A stretch of 64,000 nt of DNA from Actinoallomurus bryophytorum (GTDB taxonomy: Bacteria > Actinomycetota > Actinomycetes > Streptosporangiales > Streptosporangiaceae): positions 3,658,001 through 3,722,000 of the forward strand of contig NZ_VFOZ01000001.1 in assembly GCF_006716425.1 (NCBI RefSeq). Direction: 5' to 3'. A model generated the notes under the pieces. The model ran no database searches. It was not told where the DNA came from and saw nothing but the letters and a program-made list of their open reading frames with translations. Shown here one piece after another: positions 16,989 through 25,255 of the stretch (position 1 is the first letter of the stretch; each line of letters begins with the position of its first letter). The translations under genes were made by a program, and so were the position numbers.

Positions 16989-17119
16989 TGGCTCGCCCCT
17001 TTCTGGTCGCTGGGGGCCTGGCGATGGGGACGTCGACTCCTCATCCTCATACGCGGGAGACAGGCAAAAGGTTCAGCCGCGGACCCGATCACCGGCCGGC
17101 CCGGACAGCGTTCGCCGGC

Positions 17120-17707
17120 TCACGACACCTGGTCGGCGGTGCGCCGCGAGACGCGGAAGACGCGGACGACCTCGCTCATGCGGTCGGTCATGATCTCCTC
17201 GGCCCGGCCGCCGTACGTGCCGCGGTCGGCGCGGCGCTGGGCCCACCGGGGTACGGGGGTGGCTGACCGGTTGGCGCCGTGCCAGTGCTCGGTCAGCTCG
17301 CCGAGGCTCTGGCGGGCCTGGGCGAACGTGTGGCCGGGCAGGTCCACCTGCCGCGACTGCCGGGCGGCCGTCTCGGCCGACTGGTACGCCTTCGCGGCCT
17401 CGACCGCCTGGTTCTCCTTGCGTGCGGGACCGACCATGCTGATGACCGTGGTCAGCATCGCCGCGAAGAGGGCGAGCGCGCCGGCGATCACCGGGAAGCG
17501 GTCCCCGGCGAGCACGACACTGCCGGCCACGCCCGCCGCGGCGACGGCGCACGAGCCGAGCCCCAGGTTGATGACGCGCCAGATCCTGACCGTCTCCCAC
17601 TGAGCGCGTGCGGCGCGCGCGCAGACCTCCTCGATCCGGCAGAACTCGGCGGCGACCGCGACTCGCCACGTGGGTTCGATTCCGCCGAACAGCTCCTTTT
17701 CGGCCAT
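17120..17707 (-). CDS. SLATT-like two-TM membrane protein
   Basis: 195 residues from ATG 17707, chosen because GGAGAAG precedes it; the longer frame upstream lacks support. Two adjacent hydrophobic segments (LGLGSCAVAAAGVAGSVVL and FPVIAGALALFAAMLTTVIS) form a hairpin at about residues 50-95, flanked by a helical N-terminal region and a long C-terminal helical tail. That layout, with an aromatic-rich lead-in (WETVRIWRVINLG) and post-hairpin motif GPARKENQAVEAAKAYQS, resembles SLATT domains, predicted pore-forming effectors linked to nucleotide second-messenger defence systems. No cyclase, SMODS or sensor gene is adjacent, so a defence function is not supported by context. Confidence 0.55.
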   Translation of the reverse strand: MAEKELFGGIEPTWRVAVAAEFCRIEEVCARAARAQWETVRIWRVINLGLGSCAVAAAGVAGSVVLAGDRFPVIAGALALFAAMLTTVISMVGPARKENQAVEAAKAYQSAETAARQSRQVDLPGHTFAQARQSLGELTEHWHGANRSATPVPRWAQRRADRGTYGGRAEEIMTDRMSEVVRVFRVSRRTADQVS

Positions 17708-17874
17708 GGGGCTTCTCCGATTGCTCGCCGATGATGAGGCAGATGATTCAGCGGTCGCCGCCGGGGCGTGGCGGCGACGACGTAAATCAGGGAGCACCTT
17801 GACCGATGCATGGGCAGCACCTGGTGCCCGGCCGGTCAGCGTAGATTCATGGAGTCGCCGGCGACGGCCGAGGG

Positions 17875-18336
17875 TCAGAGCGACAGCTTGAGGCCCTCGT
17901 GGCTCCGTTCGAAGCCGAGCGACTCATAGAAGCGGATCGCGTCGGAGCGGCGCTTGTCCGAGGTGAGCTGGACGAGGCCGCAACCACGCTCCCGTGCCTG
18001 GCCGACGGCCCACGCGATCATCTCGTGGCCGAGTCCGCGGCCCCGGTGCGCGGCGCTGACGCGTACCGCCTCGATCTGAGCGCGTTCGGTACCCATTCGG
18101 CTGATGCCGGGGATGTAGGTGAGCTGTAGCGTCCCGGCGACCTCGCCGGCGATCTCGGCGACGACGAGATGGTTGCGCGGATCCGCGGAGACCTCGCGGA
18201 ACGCGGCCAGATAGGTGCCTCGCTGGGCGGTCACGTCGCCCTCGCGGCCGGCGCCGATCGTGTCGTCGGCGAGCAGGGCGACGATCGCGGGCAGGTCCGG
18301 TTCGGTCGCGGAGCGGAAGATCACGTCGGTCGGCAC
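17875..18336 (-). CDS. GNAT-family N-acetyltransferase
   Basis: 153 residues from GTG 18336; another GTG at 18363 would add nine residues. The acetyl-CoA site is visible as VSAAHRGRGLGHEMIAWAVG, the R/Q-x-x-G-x-G/A loop with following helix, and the C-terminal RFYESLGFERSHEGLKL is typical. Residues 60-95 form the central beta strands with LVVAEIAGEVAGTLQLTYIP. Substrate unknown. It is divergent from a small gene and WhiB-like gene across a region holding a strong inverted repeat. Confidence 0.9.
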   Translation of the reverse strand: MPTDVIFRSATEPDLPAIVALLADDTIGAGREGDVTAQRGTYLAAFREVSADPRNHLVVAEIAGEVAGTLQLTYIPGISRMGTERAQIEAVRVSAAHRGRGLGHEMIAWAVGQARERGCGLVQLTSDKRRSDAIRFYESLGFERSHEGLKLSL

Positions 18337-18356
18337 GCGAATCACTCTAGAACGGA

Positions 18357-18384
18357 TTGACACGACCTTGCGTAGTACTACAGT
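18357..18384 (+). promoter_or_regulatory. Promoter of the small-ORF/whiB-like pair
   Basis: TTGACA (18357-18362) and TACAGT (18379-18384) are 16 bp apart, close to the actinomycete vegetative consensus. The -10 lies inside the inverted repeat described next. Confidence 0.6.
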
Positions 18385-18395
18385 TGGTAGTACTA
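18373..18395. promoter_or_regulatory. Inverted-repeat operator over the promoter
   Basis: Arms TAGTACTAC (18373-18381) and GTAGTACTA (18387-18395) are perfect 9-bp complements around AGTTG. The repeat covers the -10 element, so a bound protein would repress. The shape resembles BlaI/MecI or other winged-helix operators, but no such regulator gene is nearby in the window. Confidence 0.7.
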
Positions 18396-18425
18396 AAACA
18401 AGTCAAGACGTCGATGGAGGCGGTC

Positions 18426-18662
18426 GTGACCGCACCCCCGGTGCTGGTGTCTCCCAGTCGCCTGCTGGATCACCGTCTTGAGCAGCTTGTCGCCGCGGAG
18501 CTGGCCCGGCTCGCACGTCGTGCGCCCGCGCTCGCCGACGACCACCTCGACCTCGTCGAGGCGTCGCTGCAACAGATCATCAACCGGTTGCTGCCGGCCC
18601 GGGGACGCGCGAGCGCACCCCCGGAGGCCGTGGCGGCCCTGTTCGACCTGGAGTGCGTGTGA
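18426..18662 (+). CDS. Small helical protein of unknown function upstream of whiB-like gene
   Basis: 78 residues from GTG 18426, placed by GGAGG at 18416-18420; ATG 18414 is possible but has no ribosome site. The product is mostly helical, with a central Leu/Ala-rich amphipathic helix (LEQLVAAELARLARRA) and no membrane segment. No family recognised. Its stop overlaps the whiB-like start by four bases (GTGA at 18659), so the two are translated together. Confidence 0.65.
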   Translation: MTAPPVLVSPSRLLDHRLEQLVAAELARLARRAPALADDHLDLVEASLQQIINRLLPARGRASAPPEAVAALFDLECV

Positions 18663-18919
18663 ACATCGAGCACTGGACCGACCTCGCGGCCTGTAAGGGC
18701 GTGGATCCCGAGCTGTTCTACCCGGTCAGCGTGGCCGGGCCGGCCCAGATCCAGGTCGAGGAGGCCAAGCGGGTCTGCGCCGGCTGCCCCGTGACCGCCG
18801 ACTGCCTCAACTGGGCCCTGCGCGCGGGCGAGCCCGCCGGAATCTGGGGTGGCACCACCCCGGACGAGCGTCGCTACCTGCGCCTCAAGCCCCTTCCGGC
18901 CGCGCCCGCCTGGCACTGA
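18659..18919 (+). CDS. WhiB-like iron-sulfur regulator
   Basis: 86 residues. The four cluster-binding cysteines are Cys12, Cys40, Cys43 and Cys49, giving the C-x27-C-x2-C-x5-C spacing of WhiB-like proteins, followed by the turn motif GIWGG (61-65) and a basic tail beginning TTPDERRYLRLK. WhiB-like proteins carry a 4Fe-4S cluster, bind region 4 of the principal sigma factor and control development, redox or antibiotic resistance genes. It lacks the AT-hook of WhiB7 and is short, so no specific Wbl name is justified. Translationally coupled to the preceding small gene, and controlled from the promoter at 18357-18384. Confidence 0.93.
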   Translation: MNIEHWTDLAACKGVDPELFYPVSVAGPAQIQVEEAKRVCAGCPVTADCLNWALRAGEPAGIWGGTTPDERRYLRLKPLPAAPAWH

Positions 18920-19011
18920 GGGACCCGGCCGCGATGCCGCGCGCCCGCGGTCGTACGTCCCGGTCGCCCGGCCTTATTTCCGTGAAACAAGGGGCGACGT
19001 ACCGTTGGCCC

Positions 19012-19623
19012 ATGACAGACGCTTTCCTCCCCGCACGGTCATCCAGCGAGGGGCTGGCCGGGTACGCCTCGCGCATGCTCGGCGCCTTCTTCGTGACTCT
19101 CGCCCTGCTCGGCGCGTGCTGGGCGGTGGAGGTGGTCAACTACAACGACGAGAGTGTGCTCGGCAGCCGGTACGGCATCCAGGCGCACGACACGAACACG
19201 CTCTGGCACATCTTCACCGCACCGTTCCTGCACGCCAACCTCGATCACCTCATGGCCAATTCGGTGCCGCTCGCGATCTTCGCCTTCCTCGCGGCGCTCC
19301 GCGGTGTCGCGCGCTTCATCGCGGTCAGCGTGATCGTCATGGTCGCGAGCGGGCTCGGCGTGTGGTTCCTGTCCGCGCCGGACACCGTGACCGTCGGGGC
19401 CAGCGGCCTGATCTTCGGCTACTTCGGCTACCTGCTCGCGCGCGGCTTCGTCGAACACCGCGCGTTCGACATCGTGGTCGGCGTCCTCATCGCCGTGGTC
19501 TACGGCACGATGATCCTCGGAGCGCTGCCCGGCCAGCCGGGGATCTCCTGGCAGGCCCATCTGTTCGGCCTGATCGGCGGCGTCGCCGCCGCCTGGCTCA
19601 CCCGGCGGAGGTCGGCGGCCTGA
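19012..19623 (+). CDS. Rhomboid-family intramembrane serine protease
   Basis: 203 residues with six hydrophobic segments. The catalytic Ser131 lies in VGASGLIFGYFG and the partner His183 in WQAHLFGLIGG, the G-x-S-G and H-x-x-G-x-x-G motifs of active rhomboids. Between membrane segments 1 and 2, HIFTAPFLHANLDHLMANS is the conserved rhomboid loop with paired His and Asn. ATG 19012 is preferred over upstream starts because the product then begins just before the first membrane helix. Substrates are unknown. It is convergent with the SDR gene, the stops adjoining at 19623/19624. Confidence 0.93.
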   Translation: MTDAFLPARSSSEGLAGYASRMLGAFFVTLALLGACWAVEVVNYNDESVLGSRYGIQAHDTNTLWHIFTAPFLHANLDHLMANSVPLAIFAFLAALRGVARFIAVSVIVMVASGLGVWFLSAPDTVTVGASGLIFGYFGYLLARGFVEHRAFDIVVGVLIAVVYGTMILGALPGQPGISWQAHLFGLIGGVAAAWLTRRRSAA

Positions 19624-20307
19624 TCAGCCTCGTACGCTGACGTCGGTCACGGTCGCGTCGCGCGGCGTCTCCAGCGCATTGACGATCACCTTGGCGACGG
19701 TGCGGGCGGACATGAACGCGTCCGGGTCGTAATCCCCGCCCTCGTGGGCGCGGACCTGACGCTGCATCTCGCTCGCGAAGCGCCCGGGAAAGACCGAGGT
19801 CACGCGGATCTCCGGCTCCTCGGCGCGCAGCGCGTCGGCCAGGGCACGAAGCGCGTGTTTGCTCGCCGCGTACGCGCTCCAGCCCGGGTTCGCGCGCAGT
19901 CCGGAGCCGGAGTTGACGAACACCACGTGCCCGCGGGCCGCGCGCACCGAGGGCAGCAGGAGGCGGGTCAGCTCGGCGGGTGCGGCGGTGTTCACGAGGA
20001 GCTGGCCGATCCAGTCGTCCGGCGCCAGCTCGGCGACGGTGCCCAGCGCGACCGAGCCGGCGCCGTGCACGAGCCCGTCCAGCGGCGGCAGCTCCGCGCC
20101 CTCCAGCGAGGGCTCGATCCGCCGGGGGTCGGTCAGGTCCAGGACGAGCGTACGGACCCGGTCGCCGCCCGCGATCCGGGCGGCGGTGGCGTCGAGGCGT
20201 CCGGCGTCACGCCCGGTCAGGATGACGCTGTGGCCGGCGTCGTGCAGTAGCCCGGCCACCGCGGCGCCGACCGCACCGGTGGCCCCGGTGATCAGGTGAG
20301 TTCCCAC
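19624..20307 (-). CDS. Short-chain dehydrogenase/reductase
   Basis: 227 residues from GTG 20307. The cofactor loop GATGAVGAAVAG is at residues 8-19 and the catalytic YAASK is near residue 145, preceded by the active-site Ser in VFVNSGSGL. Substrate unknown. It begins 19 bp after the beta-helix membrane protein gene on the same strand, so it may be the last gene of a three-gene operon (22072 to 19624). Confidence 0.92.
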   Translation of the reverse strand: MGTHLITGATGAVGAAVAGLLHDAGHSVILTGRDAGRLDATAARIAGGDRVRTLVLDLTDPRRIEPSLEGAELPPLDGLVHGAGSVALGTVAELAPDDWIGQLLVNTAAPAELTRLLLPSVRAARGHVVFVNSGSGLRANPGWSAYAASKHALRALADALRAEEPEIRVTSVFPGRFASEMQRQVRAHEGGDYDPDAFMSARTVAKVIVNALETPRDATVTDVSVRG

Positions 20308-20326
20308 GGTCCCATCCTGTCGGATC

Positions 20327-21817
20327 TCACGCCCGCCGGAGCACGCGGGCGACACCGGCGATCAGAGCGGTCGCCAGGAACCAGCCGGCGGCGGTCAGCC
20401 CCCAGGCCAGCCAGGCCGTCCAGCCGGTCGGGTCCCACGCGCTGCGCTGCCCGAACGTCTCCAGCGGCAGCATCAGGTCAAGGGTGTAGACGAACGCGTG
20501 GAAGTGCGGCCGCTCGTCCGGCTGCCGGATCGTGAGCGGGTGGTGGAGGCTGAACACCACCGTGCCCAGCGCGACCAGGAGTACGAGCCACAGCCCCGAG
20601 ATCCACGGGCGGTAGCCGTACCCGACGGTCCAGTCGAGCAGCACGCTCCAGGTGCGGCTGACCGGGTTGAGGTTGCGCCGCCGCGCCCGCTGCTTGGCGA
20701 GCTGGCACCTGCGGGCGAGGTCCTCCCGGCCGATCTGGCGCAGCCAGGTGGCGAGCTGCTCGTACGGCTGCGGGCGGAATCCCTGCGGATCGCGGGAGAT
20801 CCAGTCGAACCGCAGCCGCTCGTCGGCCTCGCCGCGCAGGGTCTCGTAGACGAGCCCGTTGAGGCGGAGCCGCTCGGGCCACATTGCGGGACGGTCGAGG
20901 ATCACGTTGATGCGTGAATACCCCAGGGTGACCTCGCCCTGGATCGGCTCGCTCGGGATCAGGATCAACTCCTCGACCCGCGCGTGGCTCAGATGCAGCA
21001 CACGCTTGCCGGGGGCACGGAGCACACCCTGGTCGAAGGAGAGCGTGCCGTCGATCCGCGCGCCGCGCAGGCGGACCTGGCCGTCGGAGACGAAGCCGCC
21101 GCTGCACTCCATCCGGTCCTGAACGATCATGTTCTCGCCGTCCAGGGCGAAGCCGACCGAGTCGTGCAGCCTGGTCCCCTCCATGAAGAGGCCACCGGTC
21201 ATCCGCGCACCGGTCAGCCGTATTCCGCCGGTGATCTCCGAGTCGCGGATGAAGGCCCCGACGTCGACGGTCAGGCCGCCCGCGAACAGGGCGTACCCGC
21301 CCGGGTTGTGAAGGTGGACGCCGTTCATGCGGAACCCGCCGGTCACGTATCCGCGGATCAGCCGCACCTCGCCCTCGATCAGCGAGCCGGAGAGGCTGAA
21401 GAACCCGTCGACCCGCAGGCCGCCGCCGTCGAAGCCGGGCATCGTGCAGTCGCCGAACCGTATCTGCCGCGCCCGCGCGTTGGAGAAGTCCGGCGTCTCG
21501 TCCAGCACGCAGCGGCGGAGCCGGAGCTCACAGCCGACCTCGCCGCCGGAGACGTTGAGCGCGCCGGTGACGCGCGCGCCGTGCAGGCGTACGGCCGGAA
21601 CCCGGCCTGCGGTTCCGTCGCGCGCGCCGAGCAGCAGCGCCGAGATCACCTCGGCCCGTACGAGACGGGCGGGATCGTCGGTGCCGTCGGGACGCCCGTC
21701 GCCGAGGTCGACCACCGCGCCGGTCGGGTAGGCGTCCCAGAGCCGCCGCTCGGCCTCCGTCAGGTCGGGCCGGTCACGGTTGATCCAGGCGACGACGGAG
21801 TCCCAAGCATCGGCCAC
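20327..21817 (-). CDS. Beta-helix repeat protein with C-terminal membrane anchor (copy 1)
   Basis: 496 residues. After an N-terminal helical part (LTEAERRLWDAYPTG), residues about 50-330 are a string of short repeats such as GARVTGALNVSGGEV, GARMTGGLFMEGTRL and GARIDGTLSFDQGVL, spaced by about 20 residues, as expected for a right-handed beta-helix like pentapeptide-repeat or bactofilin domains. A helical linker (QPYEQLATWLRQIGRED) leads to DWTVGYGYRPW and about two membrane segments at the end. Related genes are often labelled oxidoreductase in databases; nothing in the sequence supports that. A paralogue of the same architecture is at 39686-41296. Function unknown; a membrane-attached scaffold is inference. 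Six bp behind the CBU_0592-like gene. Confidence 0.75.
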   Translation of the reverse strand: MADAWDSVVAWINRDRPDLTEAERRLWDAYPTGAVVDLGDGRPDGTDDPARLVRAEVISALLLGARDGTAGRVPAVRLHGARVTGALNVSGGEVGCELRLRRCVLDETPDFSNARARQIRFGDCTMPGFDGGGLRVDGFFSLSGSLIEGEVRLIRGYVTGGFRMNGVHLHNPGGYALFAGGLTVDVGAFIRDSEITGGIRLTGARMTGGLFMEGTRLHDSVGFALDGENMIVQDRMECSGGFVSDGQVRLRGARIDGTLSFDQGVLRAPGKRVLHLSHARVEELILIPSEPIQGEVTLGYSRINVILDRPAMWPERLRLNGLVYETLRGEADERLRFDWISRDPQGFRPQPYEQLATWLRQIGREDLARRCQLAKQRARRRNLNPVSRTWSVLLDWTVGYGYRPWISGLWLVLLVALGTVVFSLHHPLTIRQPDERPHFHAFVYTLDLMLPLETFGQRSAWDPTGWTAWLAWGLTAAGWFLATALIAGVARVLRRA

Positions 21818-21823
21818 AGGGCG

Positions 21824-22072
21824 TCATCGTAGGGGCTCCGGCCGCGCGCGTGTCAGGGCAATCAGCGATATGAACGACACGACCGCCCAGCTTCCCTCCA
21901 GCAGGAGGAAGCCCCACTCCCGGCCGGTCGCCGCGAGCACCGCGAGAACGGCGGATCCGGCCAGGTTGAGGAGCAGGTACGGGATCGACCGGTCGTTCAG
22001 GAGCCTGAGCTGAGAGAGCAGGTAGGCGACGAGGATCAGGACGGCACCGAGGATCTGCAGAATCTGTTGCAT
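21824..22072 (-). CDS. CBU_0592-like small membrane protein
   Basis: 82 residues with three hydrophobic segments. The pattern QILGAVLILVAYLLSQLRLL, then SIPYLLLNLAGSAVLAVLA and GFLLLEGSWAVVSFISL, matches the CBU_0592 family of small membrane proteins of unknown function, including the conserved NLAGS and EG-W motifs. It heads a leftward group with the beta-helix protein six bp downstream. Confidence 0.8.
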   Translation of the reverse strand: MQQILQILGAVLILVAYLLSQLRLLNDRSIPYLLLNLAGSAVLAVLAATGREWGFLLLEGSWAVVSFISLIALTRARPEPLR

Positions 22073-22294
22073 GTTCAGCCGCGCGCCGTCTTTGCGTGGC
22101 CGGGTACGGCGCGCTCTCGTCCGGGGGACCTCGAGATCCGAGTCCCACGTGAAAGGACGCCCCGGATCACCCGATCTGTTCCGTACGTGACCGAGCTCAC
22201 CCGTACGCGGGGGCGCCCAGGTCGGCCGTGGCGGACCTTCGCCGACCGGTTGCCCAAGGCGATGGCATTTTCCGGTCTGATGTTTGTATGTCCG

Positions 22295-22310
22295 GTTACT
22301 CGCGGGTAGC
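22295..22310. promoter_or_regulatory. Imperfect palindrome upstream of the acyl-CoA dehydrogenase
   Basis: GTTACTCGCGGGTAGC is palindromic at 12 of 16 positions (pattern GnTACnCGCGnGTAnC) and lies 64 bases before the start codon. It looks like a TetR-type fatty-acid regulator site, but the regulator is not encoded nearby. Confidence 0.45.
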
Positions 22311-22373
22311 ATGACGGTGTTACTGACTGGTACGACCGTTGGGCGTGACCGCCCGAGAGCTACGGGGTGCTTC

Positions 22374-24206
22374 ATGGGCCACTACAAGAGCAACCTGCGT
22401 GACATCGAGTTCAACCTCTTCGAGGTGCTCGGTCGTCGGGAGGTCCTGGGCTCAGGACCCTTCGCCGAGGTCGACGAGGCGACGGCGCGCAGCGCTCTGG
22501 ACGAGGTCAACCGCCTCGCCACCGGCGTGCTCGCCGAGTCGTTCGAGGACGCGGACCGTCACCCGCCCGTGTTCGACCCCGAGACCCACGCGGTCACGAT
22601 GCCCGACAGCTTCAAGAAGTCCTTCCGCGCCTACTTCAACGACGCCGAGTGGTGGCGGCTGGAGCTGCCGCCCGAGCTCGGCGGCATGAACGCGCCGCGC
22701 AGCCTGCACTGGGCCGTGGCCGAGCTCGTCCTGGGCGCCAACCCGGCCATCTGGATGTACTCCAACGGCCCGAGCTTCGCCTGGCTCCTGTGGCAGATCG
22801 GCACGCCCGAGCAGAAGAGGCTCGCCGAGTTCGCGATCGAGAAGCACTGGGGCGCGACGATGGTGCTCACGGAGCCGGACGCCGGCTCCGACGTCGGCGC
22901 CGGGCGTACGAAGGCGGTCGAGCAGCCCGACGGCACCTGGCACATCGAGGGCGTCAAGCGCTTCATCACCAGCGCCGACCACGACCTGGCCGGCAACATC
23001 CTGCACTACGTGCTGGCGCGCCCCGAGGGCGCCGGGCCGGGCACCAAGGGCCTGTCGATGTTCATCGTGCCGAAGTATCTCGTGGACCCGTCGACCGGGG
23101 AGCCCGGCGAGCGCAACGGCGCCTACGTCACCAACGTCGAGAAGAAGATGGGCCTGAAGGTCTCCACGACCTGCGAGCTCACCTTCGGCGACAAGGAGCC
23201 TGCGGTCGGCTACCTCGTGGGCGGGGTGCACGAGGGCATCAAGCAGATGTTCCTCATCATCGAGCAGGCCCGCATGATGGTCGGCACGAAGGCCATCTCC
23301 ACGCTGTCCACCGGCTACCTCAACGCGCTGTCCTACGCCAAGGAGCGCGTGCAGGGCGCCGACCTGACGAAGATGGCGGACAAGACCGCGCCGCGCGTCA
23401 CCATCACCAACCACCCCGACGTACGCCGGCTGCTCATGCTGCAGAAGTCCTACGCCGAGGGCATGCGGGCGCTCGTCCTGTTCACCGCGACGTACCAGGA
23501 CAAGGTGCAGCTCGCCACCGCCTCGGGCGTGCGCGACGAACTCGCGGAGAAGGTCAACGACCTGCTGCTGCCGATCGTCAAGGGCGTCGGCTCCGAGCGC
23601 GCGTACGAGGTGCTGACGCAGTCGCTGCAGACCCTGGGCGGTTCGGGCTTCCTTCAGGACTACCCGCTCGAGCAGTACGTCCGTGACGCCAAGATCGACT
23701 CCCTGTACGAGGGCACGACGGCGATCCAGGGCATGGACTTCTTCTTCCGCAAGATCCTGCGCGACAACGGCGAGGCGCTGACGCACCTCGCCGGGCTGAT
23801 CAAGGAGTTCGCGGAGAGCGACGCGGGCAACGGCCGCCTCAAGCAGGAGCGCGCGCTCCTGGCCAGGGCCGTCGACGACGCGCAGGGCATCGCCACCCCG
23901 ATGGTGGGCTGGGCGTTGAGCTCGATGGAGAAGCCCGAGGAGATCTACAAGGTCGGCCTGAACACCACCCGGCTGCTGATGGTCCTCGGCGACGTCGTCA
24001 TCGCCTGGCTGCTCTGCCGGCAGGCGGAGGTCGCCCTGGACCGGCTGGGCGGCGAGGTGTCCGACGCGGACCAGGCGTTCTACCGCGGAAAGGTGGCGGC
24101 CGCACAGTTCTTCTGCGCGACGCAGCTGCCCAAGGTGACCGCCGAGCGGGCCATCGCCGAGGCGACCACCGCCGACCTGATGGAGCTTCCGGAAGAGGCT
24201 TTCTGA
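22374..24206 (+). CDS. Large acyl-CoA dehydrogenase (FadE5-like)
   Basis: 610 residues, about 200 longer than ordinary acyl-CoA dehydrogenases, as in FadE5-type enzymes. Starting [20 protein letters not shown], it has the N-terminal extension of that clade, the middle beta-domain FAD motif [15 protein letters not shown], and the catalytic-base region [14 protein letters not shown] further helical C-terminal domain includes [20 protein letters not shown]. It would oxidise fatty acyl-CoA to enoyl-CoA with FAD in beta-oxidation. ATG 22374 is chosen because the product then aligns with the usual family start. It stands alone, with a palindrome upstream and a strong hairpin downstream. Confidence 0.92.
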   Translation: MGHYKSNLRDIEFNLFEVLGRREVLGSGPFAEVDEATARSALDEVNRLATGVLAESFEDADRHPPVFDPETHAVTMPDSFKKSFRAYFNDAEWWRLELPPELGGMNAPRSLHWAVAELVLGANPAIWMYSNGPSFAWLLWQIGTPEQKRLAEFAIEKHWGATMVLTEPDAGSDVGAGRTKAVEQPDGTWHIEGVKRFITSADHDLAGNILHYVLARPEGAGPGTKGLSMFIVPKYLVDPSTGEPGERNGAYVTNVEKKMGLKVSTTCELTFGDKEPAVGYLVGGVHEGIKQMFLIIEQARMMVGTKAISTLSTGYLNALSYAKERVQGADLTKMADKTAPRVTITNHPDVRRLLMLQKSYAEGMRALVLFTATYQDKVQLATASGVRDELAEKVNDLLLPIVKGVGSERAYEVLTQSLQTLGGSGFLQDYPLEQYVRDAKIDSLYEGTTAIQGMDFFFRKILRDNGEALTHLAGLIKEFAESDAGNGRLKQERALLARAVDDAQGIATPMVGWALSSMEKPEEIYKVGLNTTRLLMVLGDVVIAWLLCRQAEVALDRLGGEVSDADQAFYRGKVAAAQFFCATQLPKVTAERAIAEATTADLMELPEEAF

Positions 24207-24220
24207 GCCGTCACTGGTTT

Positions 24221-24260
24221 CGTATGTCCCGTCACTCTGGTTCGAGTGATGGGACATACG
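24221..24260 (+). terminator. Long hairpin after the acyl-CoA dehydrogenase
   Basis: CGTATGTCCCGTCAC (24221-24235) and GTGATGGGACATACG (24246-24260) pair over 15 bp with one G-U, with a 10-base loop. It lies 14 bases behind the stop. There is no T-run after it, so it may act as a transcript end-stabiliser or bidirectional terminator rather than a classic intrinsic one. Confidence 0.7.
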
Positions 24261-24354
24261 CCATCATCGGTATCGATAGGGTGGTGTGCCGCAGCAGCGG
24301 GGTGTTTACTCGAAGTAATTCCGGGCCCAATCAGGGGTACCGGAGGTCGGAGGC

Positions 24355-24579
24355 ATGGTGGGCTTTGGCGTCAGCATCTTCCTGATCACACTTGGGGCGA
24401 TCTTCAAGTGGGCCATCAAGGCGCACCTCAGCGGCATCGACCTGCCGGCGCTGGGCGTGATCCTGATGGTCGTCGGTGCCGCGTCGTTCCTGCTGCAGCT
24501 CGTCATGAGCAGTCGCCAGCCGAAGCCGCGTCCGGGCGCCGACATCGTCAACGACGACCGCAGCAACCCCCCGGTCTAG
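24355..24579 (+). CDS. DUF6458 small membrane protein
   Basis: 74 residues. Two hydrophobic segments (GVSIFLITLGAIFKWAI and LPALGVILMVVGAASFLLQL) separated by HLSGID match the DUF6458 family of actinobacterial two-helix membrane proteins. A polar tail follows. GGAGG-type sites at about 24342-24350 precede the ATG. Function unknown. Its last four bases overlap the Uma2-family gene tail to tail. Confidence 0.85.
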   Translation: MVGFGVSIFLITLGAIFKWAIKAHLSGIDLPALGVILMVVGAASFLLQLVMSSRQPKPRPGADIVNDDRSNPPV

Positions 24580-25157
24580 ACGCGTAGCGGAGCCGTGTCC
24601 AGGGCCATCGTGAACGGCTCGGGCAGCCAAAGCTTCTCGCCTACGGTCACGCGGTCCAGCGTGCCGTAGCCGTCCTCGCCCGGCTCGCTGAACAGCGTCA
24701 CCGACATCGGCTCCTCGACCGGGTCCACGAGCAGGTAGAGCGGCACTCCGCTAAGCGCGCAGGTACGCGGCTTGGCGAAGCGATCCCGCGCCGCGTTTCC
24801 TCGTGAGGTGACCTCGGCAACGAGCAGCACCCCGCGTCCGAGAACCTCACTGTCACCGAACGTAGGAGCGTCCGGCGGGACGATGACGAGATCCGGTTCG
24901 ACGCGGTCGCGGTTGCTCTCGAGGTGAATCGTGAGCTCGTGACAGAGATGCCAACCGTTCTGCAGGGCGACGTCGTGGAACCCGCTGTGCAGGAAATAGT
25001 TGATCTGCGCGTGGCGTACGTTTCCCCGGGGGCTCACGACGAGGCTCCCGTCGATGACTTCGACCTGGAGGCCGGGATAGGGAGGAGTCTGTTCCCAGAT
25101 CTCCTCGATCGTCGGCGTCGGGATCTCTTCGTCACCGGTCCACTGGGGCATGGCCAT
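24576..25157 (-). CDS. Uma2-family (DUF820) nuclease-fold protein
   Basis: 193 residues. The PD-(D/E)xK core is visible as VEVIDGSLVVSPRG, EPDLVIVPPDAP and LVAEVTSRGNAARDR, the Asp and Glu-x-Thr being the usual catalytic residues of the Uma2/DUF820 family. Members are numerous in actinobacteria and cyanobacteria and poorly characterised; nuclease activity is presumed from the fold only. ATG 25157 (a second ATG at 25151) follows a GGTGGAG ribosome site. The open frame extends upstream but overlaps nothing supported. Confidence 0.88.
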   Translation of the reverse strand: MAMPQWTGDEEIPTPTIEEIWEQTPPYPGLQVEVIDGSLVVSPRGNVRHAQINYFLHSGFHDVALQNGWHLCHELTIHLESNRDRVEPDLVIVPPDAPTFGDSEVLGRGVLLVAEVTSRGNAARDRFAKPRTCALSGVPLYLLVDPVEEPMSVTLFSEPGEDGYGTLDRVTVGEKLWLPEPFTMALDTAPLRV

Positions 25158-25255
25158 GGCTCCACCGTCCTCGGGTTCTCCTCGCTTCACGGTATCAGTC
25201 CAGCGACAGAGGGTATTCAGCACGTTGCTGCCCGTGTCTGCCTGTTCGCGAGGAT

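Noticed and set aside
18373-18395. The TAGTACTAC inverted repeat as a terminator
   Set aside because: It overlaps a good -10 element, has no T-run, and lies upstream of the genes on both sides.
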